From positions 1 through 64,000 of the forward strand of contig NZ_JAIXPP010000001.1 in assembly GCF_027486195.1 (NCBI RefSeq): a stretch of 64,000 nt of DNA. The letters run 5' to 3'. Origin of the DNA: Novosphingobium sp. Its GTDB lineage: Bacteria; Pseudomonadota; Alphaproteobacteria; Sphingomonadales; Sphingomonadaceae. The position numbers were made by a program, and so were the translations under genes. Of this stretch, positions 1 to 9,611 are shown in pieces (positions within the stretch are counted from its first letter, which is position 1; each line of letters begins with the position of its first letter). The notes below the pieces were generated by a model that saw only the letters and a program-made list of their open reading frames with translations, was not told where the DNA came from and made no database searches.

Positions 1-119
1 CACGGCAGCCTCAGTCACCCCGATCCACACCAAAGCCCTTTTACCCATAGACCATTGGATGGGGCCCGCGGGTTCCTCCATGTCAGGATTCCGTACGCAA
101 GCGCCCGAAATCCTTAGAC

Positions 120-197
120 TTACCGGACGTTTCCACCCGTCATTTCGAACGGCAGCTTCCATACAAGGCCGACATTCAGCGTTGCCCAGCCCTTCTG
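120..197 (-). pseudogene. possible C-terminal relic of an outer-membrane protein
   Basis: Downstream of the S51 peptidase, the minus strand reads 25 codons to a TAA (QKGWATLNVGLVWKLPF...). The alternating hydrophobic pattern and aromatic end resemble the last strand of an outer-membrane barrel. No start codon precedes it, because a TAG lies just upstream, so it would be a relic at most. The signal is short and could be chance. Nothing was recognised in bases 1-119. Confidence 0.15.
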
Positions 198-211
198 ACT
201 AACAATCCATG

Positions 212-1210
212 TCAAGGCAGCTGCGTGATCGTCCCGCCGCCCGCGCTGTAGTCCTGCACCCGGTCCGGCTTATCGACATAGCCCGCAGGCAGATGGACCA
301 CCGATTGCTCTCCGGCAAAAGTCACCCGCACGCGCGCGGCCTGCAACGGTCCGGGCACTTTCACGCGGCCGATCCCTGCGCCTGACACGATCGAGACGCC
401 GGTTCCTGCCACTGTCGGATAGACATGGCCCGTCCCGTCGGGCTCGACCGCCAGCGATGCACCTTCGTCGACACCCACTCCGATCAGCGGCGGGGCATCG
501 GCCGGGCGACTTGCCTGCGCCTTGGCGATGAAGGCGAAGAGACGGCCGAGCCGGCCGCGCTCGGTGAAGTGACTGTCAGTGATGACCGCCTTGAGCAGGT
601 CGAGATGGAGGAACCCCGTTTCTATCGTTGTGCCTTTCCCGTAGGGGTCGGCAAGGCCCTCGGGGCTCGTCAAGCTGTGTCCATCCATGCAGCCATAGAG
701 ATACTCGCCCAGCATCGCGAGACCTGCGCTGGTGCCCGCCAGTGGCTTGCCCGCCCGCACATGGGCATCGAGCGCCTCGGCAATCGGTGTGCCACGCCAG
801 CGCCGCACATAGCGCGCCTGATCACCGCCTGCGATGAACACGCCGTCCGCCTTGCGCAGTGCTTCGAGCAGATGCTTGTCATAAGAGGCGGAGCGGCGGT
901 GGGTGACGAACGTCTCCGCTGAAAGCACGCCGCCGAGTTCTCGATAGAACTCGGTGCTCGCCTCGCCATGCTGCGAGGCGCGCAGGATCACGATATGACC
1001 GTGTCCAGCCTTGGCGATGAACCAGCGCATGGCGTCGATATCGTGGTCGCCCCCGCCCATCAGCAGCAGCCCGCCCGAAACCGATGCAGGAGCCGGGCCG
1101 GAAGGATCGCCCTCGAGATAGACGTCCAGCGCCTTTGCCTGCACCGAACCCGCTGAAAGCGGCGCCAAGCCCGCAATGGCCAGCAAACCAATGATGCTCC
1201 GCTTGCGCAC
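212..1210 (-). CDS. secreted cyanophycinase-like peptidase (S51 family)
   Basis: A 332-residue protein of the peptidase S51/cyanophycinase family, serine hydrolases that cleave beta-linked aspartyl peptides. A Lys/Arg-rich start followed by a hydrophobic stretch ending near residue 25 (SVQAKA) looks like a signal peptide, so it is probably periplasmic or secreted. The nucleophile-elbow motif GTSAGLAML is intact, and an upstream GGGDHD plus 'FIAGGDQ' fit the class-I-glutaminase-like fold. Exported homologues are typical of bacteria that use external cyanophycin or isoaspartyl peptides. No cyanophycin synthetase lies in the window, so the substrate is open. It is transcribed away from the two-component/RND operon and appears monocistronic. 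Confidence 0.85.
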   Translation of the reverse strand: MRKRSIIGLLAIAGLAPLSAGSVQAKALDVYLEGDPSGPAPASVSGGLLLMGGGDHDIDAMRWFIAKAGHGHIVILRASQHGEASTEFYRELGGVLSAETFVTHRRSASYDKHLLEALRKADGVFIAGGDQARYVRRWRGTPIAEALDAHVRAGKPLAGTSAGLAMLGEYLYGCMDGHSLTSPEGLADPYGKGTTIETGFLHLDLLKAVITDSHFTERGRLGRLFAFIAKAQASRPADAPPLIGVGVDEGASLAVEPDGTGHVYPTVAGTGVSIVSGAGIGRVKVPGPLQAARVRVTFAGEQSVVHLPAGYVDKPDRVQDYSAGGGTITQLP

Positions 1211-1298
1211 TTGCCCATCCCCTAATCCATTGATGCAACAGCCATTAAATATACAGTCGCCTGGCTTGCGAACGTCGGGCTCACCGCGGGGGCCCGCA

Positions 1299-1746
1299 TC
1301 AGGTCGCCAAAAGTGTCTGATAAAGGCGCGATCCAGTCAAATCCTTGAACTCGAGCGAAAGGCCGGCCTTCCCGACCGTCATGGCGGCAAAACCCGATCG
1401 CGCGGCGACATTGCGGGCGATCACGCTGTCGACCTCGTCCCGGTACTTGTGGACGGTCGGCGAGGTGTCGATCACGAACAGGTCGAGCTGCGGCACGCCG
1501 GATTCTGCGCCGGAGACCTGATAATGGCGCTGCGGCATGCGCCAGCGCGGGCTGGTCCGGGCATAGTCGAGCTGCGCCTGCGGATTGCCGCGATAGTCGT
1601 GGTTGCCGATCGCGCTCGAATACGTCGCACGCGCGATGAGGGCCGGCAATCGAGCCGGCAATCTCGTAGGACGGCGGCGGCGCCGCAGCGACCAGCCCGA
1701 GCGAAAACGCGGCGAGGGACATCTGGGAGATGCGAATTCGGCGCAT
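1299..1746 (-). pseudogene. decayed purple (tartrate-resistant type) acid phosphatase gene
   Basis: Two reading frames carry pieces of one metallophosphoesterase. From the ATG at 1746 the minus strand encodes a plausible signal peptide (MRRIRISQMSLAAFSLGLVA). In another frame comes a metallophosphatase core piece with GNHDYRGNPQAQLDYA, and then a C-terminal piece (GLSLEFKDLTG) ending at 1299. The part between signal peptide and GNHD, which should carry the first metal ligands, is missing. So is the later segment that should hold the GHHP and GHDH histidines. The gene therefore has at least two internal deletions and a frameshift and cannot make an active enzyme. ORF-track entries in this interval are fragments of it. 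Confidence 0.75.
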
Positions 1747-2000
1747 GGGGCAATTCGCAATCAGGGAGGGCGGGACCCCGCGTGAATGCCCTGCCCCTGC
1801 CGCGCTTGCCAGCGGCGATTGCCCGGGTGGGCAGTACATTGGGAAGATACAAGCTTGCGGTCCTGCCGCAGCGGCCGTTCATGTACATTGGGATTTTAGA
1901 AGACCATTTCGATGCATCGCCAATCTATAGCGGTGCAACACTCTGCCGGACCGCACCACCTGCGACTTCGCGGAGAACTCACATCACGAGAAAGGGGCCG

Positions 2001-2678
2001 GTGCGAGTTCTGATCGCCGACGATGACAGCGGAACCGCCGAGCTCGTCGCCATGACGCTTGGCGACAAGGGCCATGTCGTCGCCTGCGCCGCCACGGGCG
2101 ATGCGGCTTTGCGCCTGGGCCTTGCCGAAGGCTACGACGTCATCGTGCTCGACCGCATGATGCCGGGGCTCGACGGGCTGGAGGTGCTGCGGCGATTGCG
2201 CGGCGATGGAGTCGGCACGCCGGTTCTGCTGCTGACCGCGCTAGGGGGGATCACCGACCGGGTTGCGGGGCTGGAAGCCGGGGCGGATGATTATCTGGTC
2301 AAGCCCTTTGCGATGGCCGAACTGCTTGCCCGGCTCACCGCGCTGATGCGCCGCCTACCGATCAACGAGGCGACCACGCGGCTCGAAGTGGGCGCAATCA
2401 CGCTGGATCTGCTGAAGCGCGAAGTGCGGCGCGAAGGCCGCGAGGTCCATCTCCAGCCGCGCGAGTTCGCCCTGCTCGAACAGCTCATGCGCCATGCAGG
2501 CAAAGTGGTCACGCGGACGATGTTTCTCGAGAGCATCTGGGGCTTCCACTTCGACCCGCAGACCAACATCGTCGAAAGCCATCTGAGCCGCCTGCGTTCG
2601 AAGCTCAACGAAGGGTTCGGCAGCGATCCCATCGAAACCTTGCGCGGGATCGGCTACCGCATGCGTGCCCGTGGCTAG
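2001..2678 (+). CDS. OmpR/PhoB-family response regulator
   Basis: A 225-residue two-component regulator. The receiver domain (about 1-115) starts VRVLIADDD, has the phospho-acceptor aspartate in VIVLDRMMPG and the conserved lysine in DDYLVKPF. The winged-helix Trans_reg_C domain (about 130-223) ends in ETLRGIGYRMR. The track begins this ORF at 1176, but that extension does not resemble any family member. The GTG at 2001, preceded by AGAAAGGGG, gives the standard length. It overlaps the kinase gene by 14 bases. Being first in an operon with efflux genes, it most likely controls that operon. Confidence 0.93.
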   Translation: MRVLIADDDSGTAELVAMTLGDKGHVVACAATGDAALRLGLAEGYDVIVLDRMMPGLDGLEVLRRLRGDGVGTPVLLLTALGGITDRVAGLEAGADDYLVKPFAMAELLARLTALMRRLPINEATTRLEVGAITLDLLKREVRREGREVHLQPREFALLEQLMRHAGKVVTRTMFLESIWGFHFDPQTNIVESHLSRLRSKLNEGFGSDPIETLRGIGYRMRARG

Positions 2679-4026
2679 ACGGCTGATGGCAAGCGCTGCC
2701 TACCGCGTGGCCTTCACCTATTCGGCGGCCTTTGCGCTGGCGATCCTCCTGCTCGGCGTGGCGGTCTACTACGCCGCCGATGCGGACTTCAGGAACCAGC
2801 AGGATATCGGCATCGCCGAGGAAACCGCAGGGCTGCAGCGCGAATTCGACGAGGGCGGCATCGCCGATCTCGCCGCCGCCGTCGCCAAGCGAGAGGCGAT
2901 GAACCCTGAGGACGGATATCAGTATGCCCTGGTCGACAAGGCCGGGCACAGGCTTGCCGGCACTCTCGCGATCAACGAGGTCCGGGTGGGTGCCCAGGAT
3001 CTGATGCTCGACGACCCTAGCGAAGGCCCCGACCCGGCACGGGCGCTTGTGAGTGCCTTGCCAGACGGCTCGCGGCTGGTCGTTGCCATCGACAGCGAAG
3101 GTGTCGAGCGGATCGACCGCACGATCCTCACCCTGTTTGCCGCCGCCTTCATGCTGGTGATTGCGCTCGGGGTGATCGGGGCGCTGCTGCTCGGCGGTTA
3201 TCTGCGCCAGCGGCTCGCGCGGATCAGCGGCACGGCGCAGACGATCATGGCTGGCGACCTTGCCCCGCGCATTCCAGTGGGGCCGCGCGGCGACGAGTTC
3301 GACCAGCTCGCGATCGCGCTCAATGCCATGCTCGACCGCATCGGCGCGCTGCTCGACAATCTGCGGCAAGTCTCGACCGACGTCGCGCATGATCTGCGCA
3401 CCCCGCTCGCACGCCTGCGCAGCCTGATCGAGGGCGCGCTCGACGGCAGCGCCGATCCACAGACACATCGCCAGGCGCTCAAGCGCGCACTAGCGCAGAG
3501 CGATGATCTGCTTGCGCTGTTCGCAGCAATCCTGCGCATCTCCGAGGTCGAGGCTGGCGAGATCAGGCGGCATTTCCGCCCTGTCGACATCTCTGACCTC
3601 GCAGCCGACCTTGCCGAAAGTTATGCGCCCGCGGTGCTCGACGGCGGACGCATCCTGACTGCCGAGATCACACCGGCGCTGGCCATCATGGGGGACCGCG
3701 AGTTGCTGGCGCAGGCCGCGATCAATCTCCTCGACAACGCCCAGCGGCACACCCCGGCCGGAACTGCGATCAACATGGTGGTCCGTGCCGAGAGTGACAC
3801 CATCCTGCTTGCCGTCGCCGACAATGGCCCCGGTGTTGCCCCCGGCGATCATGCGCGGATCGCCCGCCGTTTCGCCCGGCTCGAAGCGAGCCGCACCACC
3901 CCCGGGCATGGGCTGGGGCTGAACCTTGTTGCCGCCATTGCGGCAGCGCACGGCGGCCAGCTGAAGATCGAGGACAACCACCCGGGCTTGCGGGTCACGC
4001 TCGTGCTGCCAAAGCTTGCCGCGTGA
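2665..4026 (+). CDS. membrane sensor histidine kinase
   Basis: A 453-residue HAMP-type sensor kinase, partner of the upstream regulator. Membrane segments lie at about 12-36 and 155-178 and enclose a periplasmic sensor of roughly 120 residues with no recognised fold. A HAMP region follows, then the HisKA box with the phospho-accepting histidine in DVAHDLRTPLARL (about residue 243). The ATPase domain has LLDNAQRHTP (N box), VADNGPGV (G1) and GHGLGLNLV (G2). The GTG at 2665 gives the longest form; an ATG at 2686 is an alternative. The stop overlaps the next gene (GTGA), which suggests translational coupling. The signal sensed is unknown; efflux linkage suggests a toxic compound or metal. Confidence 0.92.
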   Translation: MPVARRLMASAAYRVAFTYSAAFALAILLLGVAVYYAADADFRNQQDIGIAEETAGLQREFDEGGIADLAAAVAKREAMNPEDGYQYALVDKAGHRLAGTLAINEVRVGAQDLMLDDPSEGPDPARALVSALPDGSRLVVAIDSEGVERIDRTILTLFAAAFMLVIALGVIGALLLGGYLRQRLARISGTAQTIMAGDLAPRIPVGPRGDEFDQLAIALNAMLDRIGALLDNLRQVSTDVAHDLRTPLARLRSLIEGALDGSADPQTHRQALKRALAQSDDLLALFAAILRISEVEAGEIRRHFRPVDISDLAADLAESYAPAVLDGGRILTAEITPALAIMGDRELLAQAAINLLDNAQRHTPAGTAINMVVRAESDTILLAVADNGPGVAPGDHARIARRFARLEASRTTPGHGLGLNLVAAIAAAHGGQLKIEDNHPGLRVTLVLPKLAA

Positions 4027-5363
4027 TCATGCGGCCGCCTTGGCCTTTCGCCGCCGTCCTGTTGCTTTCGGCCTGTGCCAGCTACACGCCTCATCCGCTG
4101 AACTCCGCGCTGGACGACTCGGCTACTCAGCAGGCGCTGACGCGCGATGCCGCGAGCCTTGGCAGGCCCGATCTTGCGCCGGCAGCCATCGATCTGGCCA
4201 GCCCGCTCGACAAGAATGCCATCGCGACGATTGCCGTGATCGCAAACCCCGATCTCAAGGCCCTGCGCGCGCGCGCCGCGATTGCCGATGCGCAGGCCTT
4301 TGCCGCGCGCCTGCTGCCCGATCCCAGTTTCAGCCTGGGCGCGAACAAGGTGCTTTCAGGGCCAGACCCCTTCCTTGATCTCGCTGGTGCGCTCGGCCTG
4401 GATATCAATGCCTTGCGCACCGCCAGAGTGCGGCACGAAGGAGCCGAGGCGCTGGCGCGGCAGGTCCGGCTCGATCTCGCCTGGGCGGAATGGCAGATTG
4501 CGGGGCAGGCGCGACTTCAGGCCGTGCGGATCAGCAGCCTTGAGCGCTTGCTGCCGATCGTCAGTGCGTCAGAGGCAACTGCGCGGTCGCAACTGGAACG
4601 CGCAATGCGCGCCGCAGGCCGGGGCGATCTCGCCGCAGATCAGGTGCAGGCCGCCCGGATTGCCGCCTTCGATGCGCTCGACCGCCAGCGCACCACCGCG
4701 CGAGACCTGGCCGCCGCCCGGCTCGAACTGTTGCGCCTGCTCGGCCTGCCGCCGTCTACCGCGCTCGTGCTCGCGCCGCCCCAGCTGATGGCGAGCGCGC
4801 CCGAACCAGGGCGCCTGTTCGATCTTGCCAAGGAGCGCCGTTTCGATCTCATGGCCCTGCTGGCGGGCTACGGCGCGCAGGAAGCCGCGCTGCACAAGGC
4901 GATCCTCGATCAGTTCCCCAACCTCCAGCTCACGATCAACGCCGGGCGCGATTCGGGCGGCAACCTCTCGCTCGGCCCGGCGGTGAATTTCGACTTGCCG
5001 GTCTGGAACCGGGGCCGCGGCGCGATCGCCACCGAACGCGCGACGCGCGAGGCGCTGCGGAGCGAATACACGGCGCGCCTGTTCCAGACACGTGCCGACA
5101 TTGCGGCGGCGGTGAACGGCCTTGCCATCGCGCGCCAGCAACGCAGCGCGGTGCTCACCGATCTGCCCGCCCTGACACGCTTTGCCGAAGCCGCCCGCAG
5201 CGCTGCAACGCGCGGCGATCTGCCGCTCGCCAATGCAGAGACCGCCGAACAGGCACTGCGCGATAAGCAGGTGCTGCTGGCGCAGGATGATCAGGCCATC
5301 GCCGAGCAAACGATCGCGCTGGAACTGCTGACCGGCACCCTGAACGAGACATGGACCCGATGA
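4023..5363 (+). CDS. TolC-like outer-membrane efflux lipoprotein
   Basis: A 446-residue outer-membrane factor of the RND-linked TolC/OprM family. The N terminus has a lipoprotein signal with lipobox LLLSAC, so the protein is probably lipid-anchored. The rest is Ala/Arg/Leu-rich helical sequence with the internal duplication typical of these coiled-coil channels (for example ANPDLKALRARAAIADAQ near the start of repeat one). The GTG at 4023 overlaps the kinase stop; an ATG at 4029 is an alternative start. The 3' end overlaps the adaptor gene. It forms the exit duct for the adaptor and pump encoded next. Confidence 0.9.
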   Translation: MIMRPPWPFAAVLLLSACASYTPHPLNSALDDSATQQALTRDAASLGRPDLAPAAIDLASPLDKNAIATIAVIANPDLKALRARAAIADAQAFAARLLPDPSFSLGANKVLSGPDPFLDLAGALGLDINALRTARVRHEGAEALARQVRLDLAWAEWQIAGQARLQAVRISSLERLLPIVSASEATARSQLERAMRAAGRGDLAADQVQAARIAAFDALDRQRTTARDLAAARLELLRLLGLPPSTALVLAPPQLMASAPEPGRLFDLAKERRFDLMALLAGYGAQEAALHKAILDQFPNLQLTINAGRDSGGNLSLGPAVNFDLPVWNRGRGAIATERATREALRSEYTARLFQTRADIAAAVNGLAIARQQRSAVLTDLPALTRFAEAARSAATRGDLPLANAETAEQALRDKQVLLAQDDQAIAEQTIALELLTGTLNETWTR

Positions 5364-6382
5364 TCCGAATTGCTGCACCTTTCGTTGCCCTCCTGTTGTT
5401 GGCCGGCTGCTCCACTGGCAGCGATGGTGAAGTCGCGACCGATCCGGTCGCGCTCGTTACTCTGGCACGCGCTGAACCCGGCGCCATCGCCGCCGAGGTC
5501 ACGCTGTTTGGCACGGCGGAGAGCGGGGCCACCGGCAGGCAGGGACTGACCGCCGCCGCAGATGCGGTGGTGACGCGGATTGTCGCCCCTGTTGGCACGC
5601 GCGTTTCGCGCGGCGATCTGATTGCCGTGCTGACACCCGCGCCTGCCGCGCGGCTCGATCTCGCCAAGGCGGCGACCGATGCGCGCACCGCCGAGGCGGC
5701 ACTGGCACGGGCGCTGCGTCTGCGCAGCGATGGCCTGTTGAGCGATGCCGACGTCGAGGCCGCACGCGCCGCTGCGGCGAGTGCGCGCACGACACAGGCG
5801 AGCCTTGCCATCCGTGCCGGGGCACTCACCCTGCGTGCGCCCACCGCCGGTTTTGTCGAAACGCTGGCGGCAAAACCGGGTGACATGGTCACAGCGGGCA
5901 CTCCGATCGCAACGATCGGCAGCCTCGAGGACGTGCGGGTGCGCTTTGGAGCCGATCCTGCCACCGCGCGCGCATTACGCCCCGGAACGCCGATTGCGAT
6001 CATGCCGACAGCTGGCCGGTCGGCACTGTCGGTCCCCGTCACATCGGTAGATCCCGTCGTCGATCCGCAGATCAGGTTGGCCGCGGTCTTCGCCCGCCTG
6101 CCGGCCGGCACCGGCATCGCCACTGGCGAGACGGTGCAGGGCAGGGTTCGTGTCGGCACCGGTGTAAGCGGCCTGACCGTGCCTTATGCCGCGTTGCTCG
6201 ATGATGGCGGGCAGCCGTTTGTCTTCTTGGTCAGCGGGGGTATCGCGCATCGCCGCGATGTCGAGACCGGGCCGGCGACCGCTGACCGGATCGCCATCGT
6301 CAAGGGCCTTTCCGCCGGTGATCTGGTTGTGACGCAAGGCGGCACCGCACTTGAGGACGGCATGAAGGTGCGTACCAAGTGA
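5351..6382 (+). CDS. RND efflux periplasmic adaptor (membrane fusion protein)
   Basis: A 343-residue adaptor of the HlyD/AcrA type. The signal ends in lipobox LLAGC, giving a likely lipid anchor facing the periplasm. A biotinyl-lipoyl-like domain (VVTRIVAPVGTRVSRGDLIAVL, first half) is followed by a short alpha-hairpin rich in Ala, a return lipoyl half (LRAPTAGFVETLAAKPGDMV) and a beta-barrel/membrane-proximal domain. It bridges the inner-membrane pump and the TolC-like duct. It starts inside the end of the duct gene and ends in a GTGA overlap with the pump gene, so all three should be made together. Confidence 0.92.
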   Translation: MDPMIRIAAPFVALLLLAGCSTGSDGEVATDPVALVTLARAEPGAIAAEVTLFGTAESGATGRQGLTAAADAVVTRIVAPVGTRVSRGDLIAVLTPAPAARLDLAKAATDARTAEAALARALRLRSDGLLSDADVEAARAAAASARTTQASLAIRAGALTLRAPTAGFVETLAAKPGDMVTAGTPIATIGSLEDVRVRFGADPATARALRPGTPIAIMPTAGRSALSVPVTSVDPVVDPQIRLAAVFARLPAGTGIATGETVQGRVRVGTGVSGLTVPYAALLDDGGQPFVFLVSGGIAHRRDVETGPATADRIAIVKGLSAGDLVVTQGGTALEDGMKVRTK

Positions 6383-9300
6383 CGCGCTTGCTGACCAACC
6401 ACGCGCGTGCGTTGTTGCTGGCGCTCGTGCTGCTGACCGCAGGCGGCCTTCTTGCCGCGACGCGCCTTCCGGTCAGCCTGTTCCCGCCGATCGATTATCC
6501 GCGTGTGACCGTCGCGATCGATGCGGGCGAGCGCGATGCCGCGCAGATGGCGGCTGAAATCACCCGGCCGATGGAAATCGCGCTGCGTGCGGTTCCCGGC
6601 GTCTCGCATATCCGTTCGACCACGAGCCGCGGTTCGGCCGAAGTCGCACTCACCTTCGACTGGGGGCATGACATGGCAGCCGCCACGCTCGCCACGCAGG
6701 GCGCGCTGGCGAACCTGCTTACCGATCTGCCGCCCGGCACCCATTTCGAAGTGCGCCGCTCCGATCCGACCCTGTTTCCCGTGGTGGGCATTGCACTGAC
6801 CTCGCGCTCGCTCGACAGCGCCGCGCTGCGCCAGATTGCCGAACTCACCATCCGCCCTGCGTTGACTGCGGTAACCGGGGTCGCGGGCGTCGATGTGCTG
6901 GGCGGCGGACCGCGCGAATTTGCCGTTGATGTTGACCCTGCGCGGGCGCAGGCGATCGGGCTGAGCTTAGCCGATATCGCTGCCGCCATCGGCAAGGCCA
7001 ACGACGTGCGCGGTGTCGGCAAGCTTGAGGACCGCCACCGGCTCTATCTCGTGCTGGCGCAAAGCCGGATAGCCGCGCTTGCCGACCTCGCCGCAACGCC
7101 GCTCAAGGCAGGGCCGACCGGCGTCGCCACGCTGGGCCAGATTGCGACGATCCACCCTTCGGTGGAACCCAGCTTCATCCGCGTCACCTCCAACGGGCAG
7201 CCTGCGGTGCTGATCAATATCCGCCAATCGCTTGCCGGGGACACGGTCAAGATCGTTCACGAGGTCGAATCCCGGCTCAAGGCGATAGGGCTGCCGCCCA
7301 GCGTCACCGTCAGCACATTCTACGATCAGTCGGAACTGGTCACAGGCGCCGCTGAAGCTGTGCGCGACGCTATCCTTTTGGGGGCGGTGCTTGCTGGCCT
7401 CGTGCTGTTCGCGTTCCTGCGCTCGGGCCGGCTCATGATCATGACCGGGTTGATGCTTCCCGCGGTGCTTGCGGGCACCTGCCTCGTGCTCGCCAGCATG
7501 GGCATGGGCTTCGACATGATGACGCTTGGAGGGATGGCGGCAGCGGTCGGGTTGGTGGTCGACGATGCGGTGGTCATGCTCGAACATATCATGCGGCGCA
7601 TGCAGGACGGGACGGCGAAAGGCCCGGAAGGCCTGCTCCATGCCTCCGCCGAGATGGGCCGCCCGCTGATCGGGTCGACCCTCGCCACCATCGTCGTATT
7701 CCTCCCGCTGGCATTCATCACCGGCGTGACCGGCGGGTTCTTCAAGCCGCTCGCGCTCACGATGGTCGCGGCGCTCGGCCTTTCGCTCGTCTATTCCCGG
7801 CTGGTGATCCCGCTCGTCGCCGCCCGCTGGCTGCGCGACAAGGATGCCAAGACCGCCGAGCGGGCGGGCGGTTTCCAGCTATGGCTCGCGCGCGGCTACA
7901 GCCGCGCCGGCGACCGGGCCTTTGCGCGGCCTGCCCTGTTCGTCGCGGTGCTCGGGATCGGCATGGCCGCGCTCGGCCTTGCCGCCTGGTCGCAGGTCCC
8001 TTCCGGCTTCATGCCCGCCATGGACGAAGGCGGATTCATCCTCGACTACAAGGCGCAGAGCGGCGCTGCGCTGAGCGATACCGACCATCTTCTGCAACAA
8101 GTCGAGGCGATCATCATCGCGACGCCGGAAGTGGCGAGCTATTCGCGGCGGACCGGCGTCCAGCTCGGTGGTGGGCTGACCGAAGCGGATGAAGGGGACT
8201 ATTTCATCCGCCTCAGGAACGGCTCGCGCCGCCCGATCGACGAGGTGATGTCAGATATCCGGCGCCAGATAGCCACCAATGTCCCGGGGATCGAGATCGA
8301 GACCGCACAGCTGATGGAGGACCTCATTGGCGATCTCACCGCCGTGCCCCAGCCGATTGAAGTCAAGCTCTTCGGCGATGATCCCGCTTCGCTCGAAGCC
8401 GCCGCAAGGCGGGTGGGCGAAGCCGTCGGCAAAGTTGACGGTGTGGTCGAGGTGGTCGACGGACTGCGTGTTGCCGGCGATGCGCTCAGCATCAAGCTTG
8501 ATCCCGGCAGCGCAGCACAGCACGGGCTCGATCCGGACGCTGCAGCGACCCAGCTCGAGGCGCTGATCGGCGGCACCCGCGCCACGCAGGTGCGCATCGG
8601 CGAGCAGCTAGTCAGCGTGCGGGTGCGCACGCCTGAAGACCTGCGCCGGCGGGCGGCGGACCTTGGGCGGATGGTACTGACCGCGCCTGATGGCCACGCA
8701 GTCTACCTCTCCCAGATCGCGGGAATTTCGGTCATCGCCGGCCAGAAACAGCTGACGCGCGAGGACCTTGCGCCATTCATCGCCGTCACCGCGCGGCTCG
8801 AAGGGCGCGATCTCGGCTCGGCGATGAAGGATGTCCGGGCGGCCGTGGCCGGGCTGCAGCTGCCGCGGACGATACGCGTGGACTTCGGCGGGCTCTACGC
8901 ACAGCAGGAGCGCAGCTTTGCCGATCTCAGCCTCGTGTTCGCCGCTGCGCTGCTGCTTGCCGCGCTGCTGCTGACCTTCCTCTTCGAACGCATGGTCTGG
9001 ACGATCGCGGCCATCGCCACCGTCCTTCTATCGGCAGCGGCGGTGATCTGCGGTCTGTGGCTGACGGGTATCGAGCTTGATATCTCCGCGCTGATGGGCC
9101 TGACCATGGTGGTCGGCATGGTGGCCGAACTCGTCATCTTCTTCCTCGCCGAAATCGACCCGGCCGCGCCTGTCACGCTGGAGCGGCTCCGTGAGGCGGG
9201 CGCCCGCAGGCTCCGGCCGATCCTTATGTCGGCGCTGATCGCCATCCTCACGCTCAGTCCGCTTGCCCTTGGCGTCAGCCGCGGTGCGGGCCTTCAGCAG

Positions 9301-9417
9301 CCGCTCGCGACGGCGATCATTTTCGGACTGCTGGCGGCAGTGCCATTGGTGCTGCTGTTCCTGCCGGCGATGATCGCTGCAATCGGATCAGTGAGCCTGC
9401 GCGGCGTTCAGCGCTAG
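6379..9417 (+). CDS. RND-family efflux pump, inner-membrane subunit
   Basis: A 1012-residue RND permease with the usual duplicated plan: membrane segment, large porter domain, six-segment bundle, repeated. TM4 carries the proton-relay pair in GLVVDDAVVMLEHI, as in HAE1-type drug pumps and unlike the metal-pump form. In the second half the position usually carrying the TM10 lysine reads VGMVAELVIFFLAE, with an acidic residue instead. The start is GTG, overlapping the adaptor stop. No terminator is visible in the 194 bases after it, which hold no recognisable gene. The exported compound cannot be deduced. Confidence 0.92.
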   Translation: MTRLLTNHARALLLALVLLTAGGLLAATRLPVSLFPPIDYPRVTVAIDAGERDAAQMAAEITRPMEIALRAVPGVSHIRSTTSRGSAEVALTFDWGHDMAAATLATQGALANLLTDLPPGTHFEVRRSDPTLFPVVGIALTSRSLDSAALRQIAELTIRPALTAVTGVAGVDVLGGGPREFAVDVDPARAQAIGLSLADIAAAIGKANDVRGVGKLEDRHRLYLVLAQSRIAALADLAATPLKAGPTGVATLGQIATIHPSVEPSFIRVTSNGQPAVLINIRQSLAGDTVKIVHEVESRLKAIGLPPSVTVSTFYDQSELVTGAAEAVRDAILLGAVLAGLVLFAFLRSGRLMIMTGLMLPAVLAGTCLVLASMGMGFDMMTLGGMAAAVGLVVDDAVVMLEHIMRRMQDGTAKGPEGLLHASAEMGRPLIGSTLATIVVFLPLAFITGVTGGFFKPLALTMVAALGLSLVYSRLVIPLVAARWLRDKDAKTAERAGGFQLWLARGYSRAGDRAFARPALFVAVLGIGMAALGLAAWSQVPSGFMPAMDEGGFILDYKAQSGAALSDTDHLLQQVEAIIIATPEVASYSRRTGVQLGGGLTEADEGDYFIRLRNGSRRPIDEVMSDIRRQIATNVPGIEIETAQLMEDLIGDLTAVPQPIEVKLFGDDPASLEAAARRVGEAVGKVDGVVEVVDGLRVAGDALSIKLDPGSAAQHGLDPDAAATQLEALIGGTRATQVRIGEQLVSVRVRTPEDLRRRAADLGRMVLTAPDGHAVYLSQIAGISVIAGQKQLTREDLAPFIAVTARLEGRDLGSAMKDVRAAVAGLQLPRTIRVDFGGLYAQQERSFADLSLVFAAALLLAALLLTFLFERMVWTIAAIATVLLSAAAVICGLWLTGIELDISALMGLTMVVGMVAELVIFFLAEIDPAAPVTLERLREAGARRLRPILMSALIAILTLSPLALGVSRGAGLQQPLATAIIFGLLAAVPLVLLFLPAMIAAIGSVSLRGVQR

Positions 9418-9611
9418 AACCCGGCCGCAGCGCGCTTTGTGCGCCGCGATTTCGGCCTTGGCCCGACATTGCAGCATGAGCAATCCTGGCGGCCTTCAAA
9501 GCAGCGACGCTGGTTGCGAATGGAGATGCGGCCTAGCATCATTTGGCTCCAGCGTCCGATGGCGGAGCTACGCTGCCGCAGCCATGCGCAACTTCTGTCA
9601 GGAACAGACGT

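Noticed and set aside
1176-2678. 500-residue form of the response regulator
   Set aside because: The first 275 residues run through the phosphatase relic and are unlike any regulator; the GTG at 2001 with a ribosome site gives the normal 225 residues.
9418-9611. GC-rich hairpin CGCAGCGC/GCGCCGCG after the RND pump as a terminator
   Set aside because: Has a mismatch and no T run; likely chance in GC-rich DNA.
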